From contig CAZITV010000152.1 of NCBI GenBank assembly GCA_964542255.1, positions 1-5,639 on the forward strand: a DNA stretch of 5,639 bases, read 5' to 3'. The position numbers and the translations under genes are program-made. Position 1 is the stretch's first letter, and each line of letters begins with the position of its first letter. This DNA comes from CAYMSF01 sp964542255 (lineage in GTDB: Bacteria; Verrucomicrobiota; Lentisphaeria; Victivallales; Victivallaceae). The notes beneath the pieces were generated by a model. That model searched no databases, had not been told where the DNA came from, and saw nothing but the letters and a program-made list of their open reading frames with translations. This document shows positions 5,586-5,639 of this stretch, piece by piece.

Positions 5586-5639
5586 GTATGATCAAAATGG
5601 TGTAATAAAGCAGTTACATAAAACACCAATTGAATATAA
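5569..5639 (+). CDS. Start of a further gene, cut by the right edge
   Basis: An ATG at 5569 opens a frame that runs unbroken to the window end, giving 23 residues beginning MINNYEYDQNGVIKQ. It overlaps the previous gene by 17 nt in another frame, like the overlap at 3528-3541 in the same cluster. A weak GGAAA ribosome-binding site at 5554-5558 lies 10 nt before the ATG. The Y-x-Y-D-x-N-G-V-x-K-Q ... I-E-Y pattern recalls the first residues of methyltransferase-like proteins in marine phage sugar clusters, but this is only an impression from a very short stretch. The competing ATG at 5582 yields just seven codons. Confidence 0.55.
   Translation, partial: MINNYEYDQNGVIKQLHKTPIEY

Noticed and set aside
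5582..5605. ATG overlapping the TGA stop (ATGA) as a start for the next gene
   Set aside because: It reaches a stop after seven codons, whereas the frame from 5569 remains open to the edge.

Overview
The window looks like a stretch of an AT-rich, tightly packed genome, most likely a marine T4-like tailed phage or an alphaproteobacterium-like marine microbe. The clues are very short gaps, overlapping genes, a lone A-type Fe-S carrier, and a surface-sugar cassette of the kind known from large marine myoviruses. No capsid, tail or replication gene is present, so phage origin is an inference and a bacterial O-antigen or capsule locus remains possible.

Left part (1-459, minus strand): the start of a small gene cut by the window edge (1-104) lies 16 nt downstream of a complete A-type iron-sulfur carrier of the IscA/ISCA1 type (121-459). 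The two read as one transcription unit. The bases between 460 and 561 form a divergent control region. It holds a good sigma70-type promoter for the plus strand (TTGACC, 17 nt, TATATT), weaker candidates for the minus strand, and a perfect 12-bp palindrome with an added half-site over the -35 element.

Right part (562-5639, plus strand): one operon-like run of seven genes. In order these are gmd (GDP-mannose 4,6-dehydratase), a putative GT-A-like glycosyltransferase, fcl (GDP-L-fucose synthase), a small helical DUF4254-like protein, a three-part sugar C-methyltransferase-like protein, a putative GT-B-like glycosyltransferase, and the start of one more gene cut by the right edge. The first five genes are separated by 3-9 nt or overlap by 14 nt. 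A 57-nt gap precedes the sixth gene, and the seventh overlaps the sixth by 17 nt.

How it fits together: Gmd converts GDP-mannose to GDP-4-keto-6-deoxymannose, and Fcl epimerises and reduces this to GDP-L-fucose. The methyltransferase belongs to the family that C-methylates nucleotide-linked keto-deoxysugars, so the same keto intermediate may also be diverted to a branched deoxysugar. The two glycosyltransferase-like proteins would attach the product to a glycan. The most unusual points are the methyltransferase, whose N-terminal domain lacks all the expected zinc-binding cysteines, and the two poorly characterised transferase-like proteins with strongly patterned motifs. No tRNA, rRNA, CRISPR array, insertion sequence or convincing intergenic terminator was seen, and there is no gene-free stretch longer than about 100 nt.
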